A stretch of 64,000 nt of DNA, from positions 23,210 through 87,209 of the forward strand of contig CALKBX010000020.1 of NCBI GenBank assembly GCA_937775205.1, written 5' to 3'. This document shows positions 62,560 to 64,000 of this stretch, piece after piece. Position numbers and translations under genes: made by a program. This stretch comes from an uncultured Verrucomicrobiae bacterium. GTDB taxonomy: Bacteria; Verrucomicrobiota; Verrucomicrobiia; Limisphaerales; UBA1100. Below the pieces are notes generated by a model that saw only the letters and a program-made list of their open reading frames with translations, searched no databases and had not been told where the DNA came from. The first letter of the stretch is position 1; every line of letters begins with the position of its first letter.

Positions 62560-64000
62560 ATGAAATTTTACGAACATCAAGGATTGCAAGTGCCGCACGA
62601 TGTGCCGGTGGCGTCGCGGCGGGATTTTCTTTTGCGCGGCGGCGCGGGCTTTGGCGCACTGGCGTTGAGTGGGTTGTTGGATGCAAACCCGCTAAAAAGC
62701 TCGAGCAATCCGTTGGCGGCCAAGCAGCCGCATTTTGCGCCCACGGCGAAGAGTTGCATTTTCCTTTTCATGGAAGGCGGCCCGAGCCATCTCGATTTGT
62801 TTGACCCCAAACCTTTGGTGAAAAAACTGGCGGGGCAAAGTTTGCCGCCGAGCTTCAAGCGGCCCATCACGGCGATGGGCGAGGCGGAATCGCCCATCCT
62901 CCATCTGCCGCGCAAATGGAAACAGCACGGCCAAAGCGGCCTGTGGGTGAGCGATTGGCTCCCGCGCATCGCGGAGTGCATGGACGACATCGCGGTGATT
63001 CGCTCGTGCTGGACCAACGGCATCAACCACAGCGGCGGCGTTTGCCAAATGAACACCGGCCAACCGCTGGCCGGGCGGCCGAGCCTCGGCGCGTGGGTCA
63101 GCTACGGGCTCGGCAGCGAGAACGAAAACCTGCCGTCCTTCGTGGTGATGACCGACACGCCCGCCGCGCCCGCCAATGGCCCACGCAATTGGAGCGCGGG
63201 TTTTATGCCGGCGATGTATCAAGGGGTGCGGCTCAATCCCGGCGCGGAGCCGATTCGCAATCTCAACTTGCCCAAGGGCATGACCCCCGGCCAATACCGC
63301 AAGCAACTGGATTTTCTCCGCCGCCTCAACGAGCAGCACCTCAAGTCGCGCGAACACCAAACCGAACTCGAGGCCCGCATCCGCGCTTACGAACTGGCCT
63401 ACCGCATGCAAGCCTCCGCACCCGAGGCAGTAGACCTCACTCGCGAAACCGAGGCCACGAAAAAAATGTACGGCTTCGGCAATAAAGATACCGAGCCGTT
63501 TGGCCGCAACTGCCTCTTAGCACGGCGCTTGGTGGAGCGCGGTGTACGCTTCGTGCAGCTCTATCACGGCACCAAAAGCAAATGGGATTCGCACAGCAAG
63601 ATGGAGGAAAACCACGGCCGCCAATGCCGCCAAAGCGATCAGCCGGTGGCCGCATTGCTGAAGGATCTCAAGGCCCGCGGGTTGCTCGATGAAACGCTCG
63701 TAGTGTGGGGCGGCGAATTCGGCCGAACGCCGATGAGCGAAAAGGGCGACGGCCGCGACCACAATCCTACCGGCTTCACGATGTGGATGGCCGGCGGCGG
63801 CGTGCGCGGCGGGCAAGTCATCGGGGCCACCGACGAGCTCGGCCTGTACGCCGTGCAAGACCGTCTGCACGTCCACGACCTCCACGCCACCATCCTCCAC
63901 CTAATGGGCATCGGCAATCTAGACCTCATTTATCGCTACAAAGGCCGCCCCGAAACCCCCACCATCAACGAAGGTGAGGCGTACACAAAGATCACGGGGT
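62560..64000 (+). CDS. DUF1501 family (sulfatase-like) protein with Tat signal, 3' truncated by window end
   Basis: Open frame to the window edge (absent from the ORF list): SRRDFLLRGGAGFGALALSGLL Tat motif; CIFLFMEGGPSHLDLFDPKP; VVWGGEFGRTPMSEKGDGRDHNPTGFTMWMAGGGVRGG. Confidence 0.92.
   Translation, partial: MKFYEHQGLQVPHDVPVASRRDFLLRGGAGFGALALSGLLDANPLKSSSNPLAAKQPHFAPTAKSCIFLFMEGGPSHLDLFDPKPLVKKLAGQSLPPSFKRPITAMGEAESPILHLPRKWKQHGQSGLWVSDWLPRIAECMDDIAVIRSCWTNGINHSGGVCQMNTGQPLAGRPSLGAWVSYGLGSENENLPSFVVMTDTPAAPANGPRNWSAGFMPAMYQGVRLNPGAEPIRNLNLPKGMTPGQYRKQLDFLRRLNEQHLKSREHQTELEARIRAYELAYRMQASAPEAVDLTRETEATKKMYGFGNKDTEPFGRNCLLARRLVERGVRFVQLYHGTKSKWDSHSKMEENHGRQCRQSDQPVAALLKDLKARGLLDETLVVWGGEFGRTPMSEKGDGRDHNPTGFTMWMAGGGVRGGQVIGATDELGLYAVQDRLHVHDLHATILHLMGIGNLDLIYRYKGRPETPTINEGEAYTKITG

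Overview
The window is a 64 kb chromosomal segment of high coding density. It most resembles a Verrucomicrobiota genome (Pedosphaerales/Limisphaerales-like). The supporting PVC-type markers are DUF1080 proteins, a PA14/multiheme cytochrome, a PSD1-type cytochrome protein next to a DUF1501 protein, DUF5069, and a 51-aa 'small basic protein'. Most of the content is housekeeping: tig, aroF/G-type DAHP synthase, gpmA, korAB, pgpA/pgsA, rimO, ftsK, rsfS/nadD, cstA, folD, an ABC exporter, ogt, ileS, sdhCAB, hsp20, folC, pyrG, kdsB, gmhB, hldA-type kinase, thiG, leuB. I found no rRNA, tRNA, CRISPR array, transposase or prophage. The strongest unusual signal is at 20935-24886. There an FtsK/SpoIIIE DNA translocase carries a complete, catalytically intact-looking class III nucleotide cyclase domain between its membrane anchor and its motor. 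The next co-directional gene encodes a GYF-like plus cyclic-nucleotide-binding protein with no HTH, which suggests a cNMP module tied to chromosome segregation/division. Other notable items are: a cyclophilin-FKBP-FKBP lipoprotein divergent from a stand-alone cyclophilin; families of intergenic palindromes that sit mainly between convergent genes; a terminator-like hairpin on the start codon of a DUF1080 gene; a His-tailed trigger factor; and a set of single-nucleotide frameshifts that break otherwise conserved proteins, with a cluster at 60.4-62.1 kb. All calls come from reading the sequence and the supplied translations. No database search was run.
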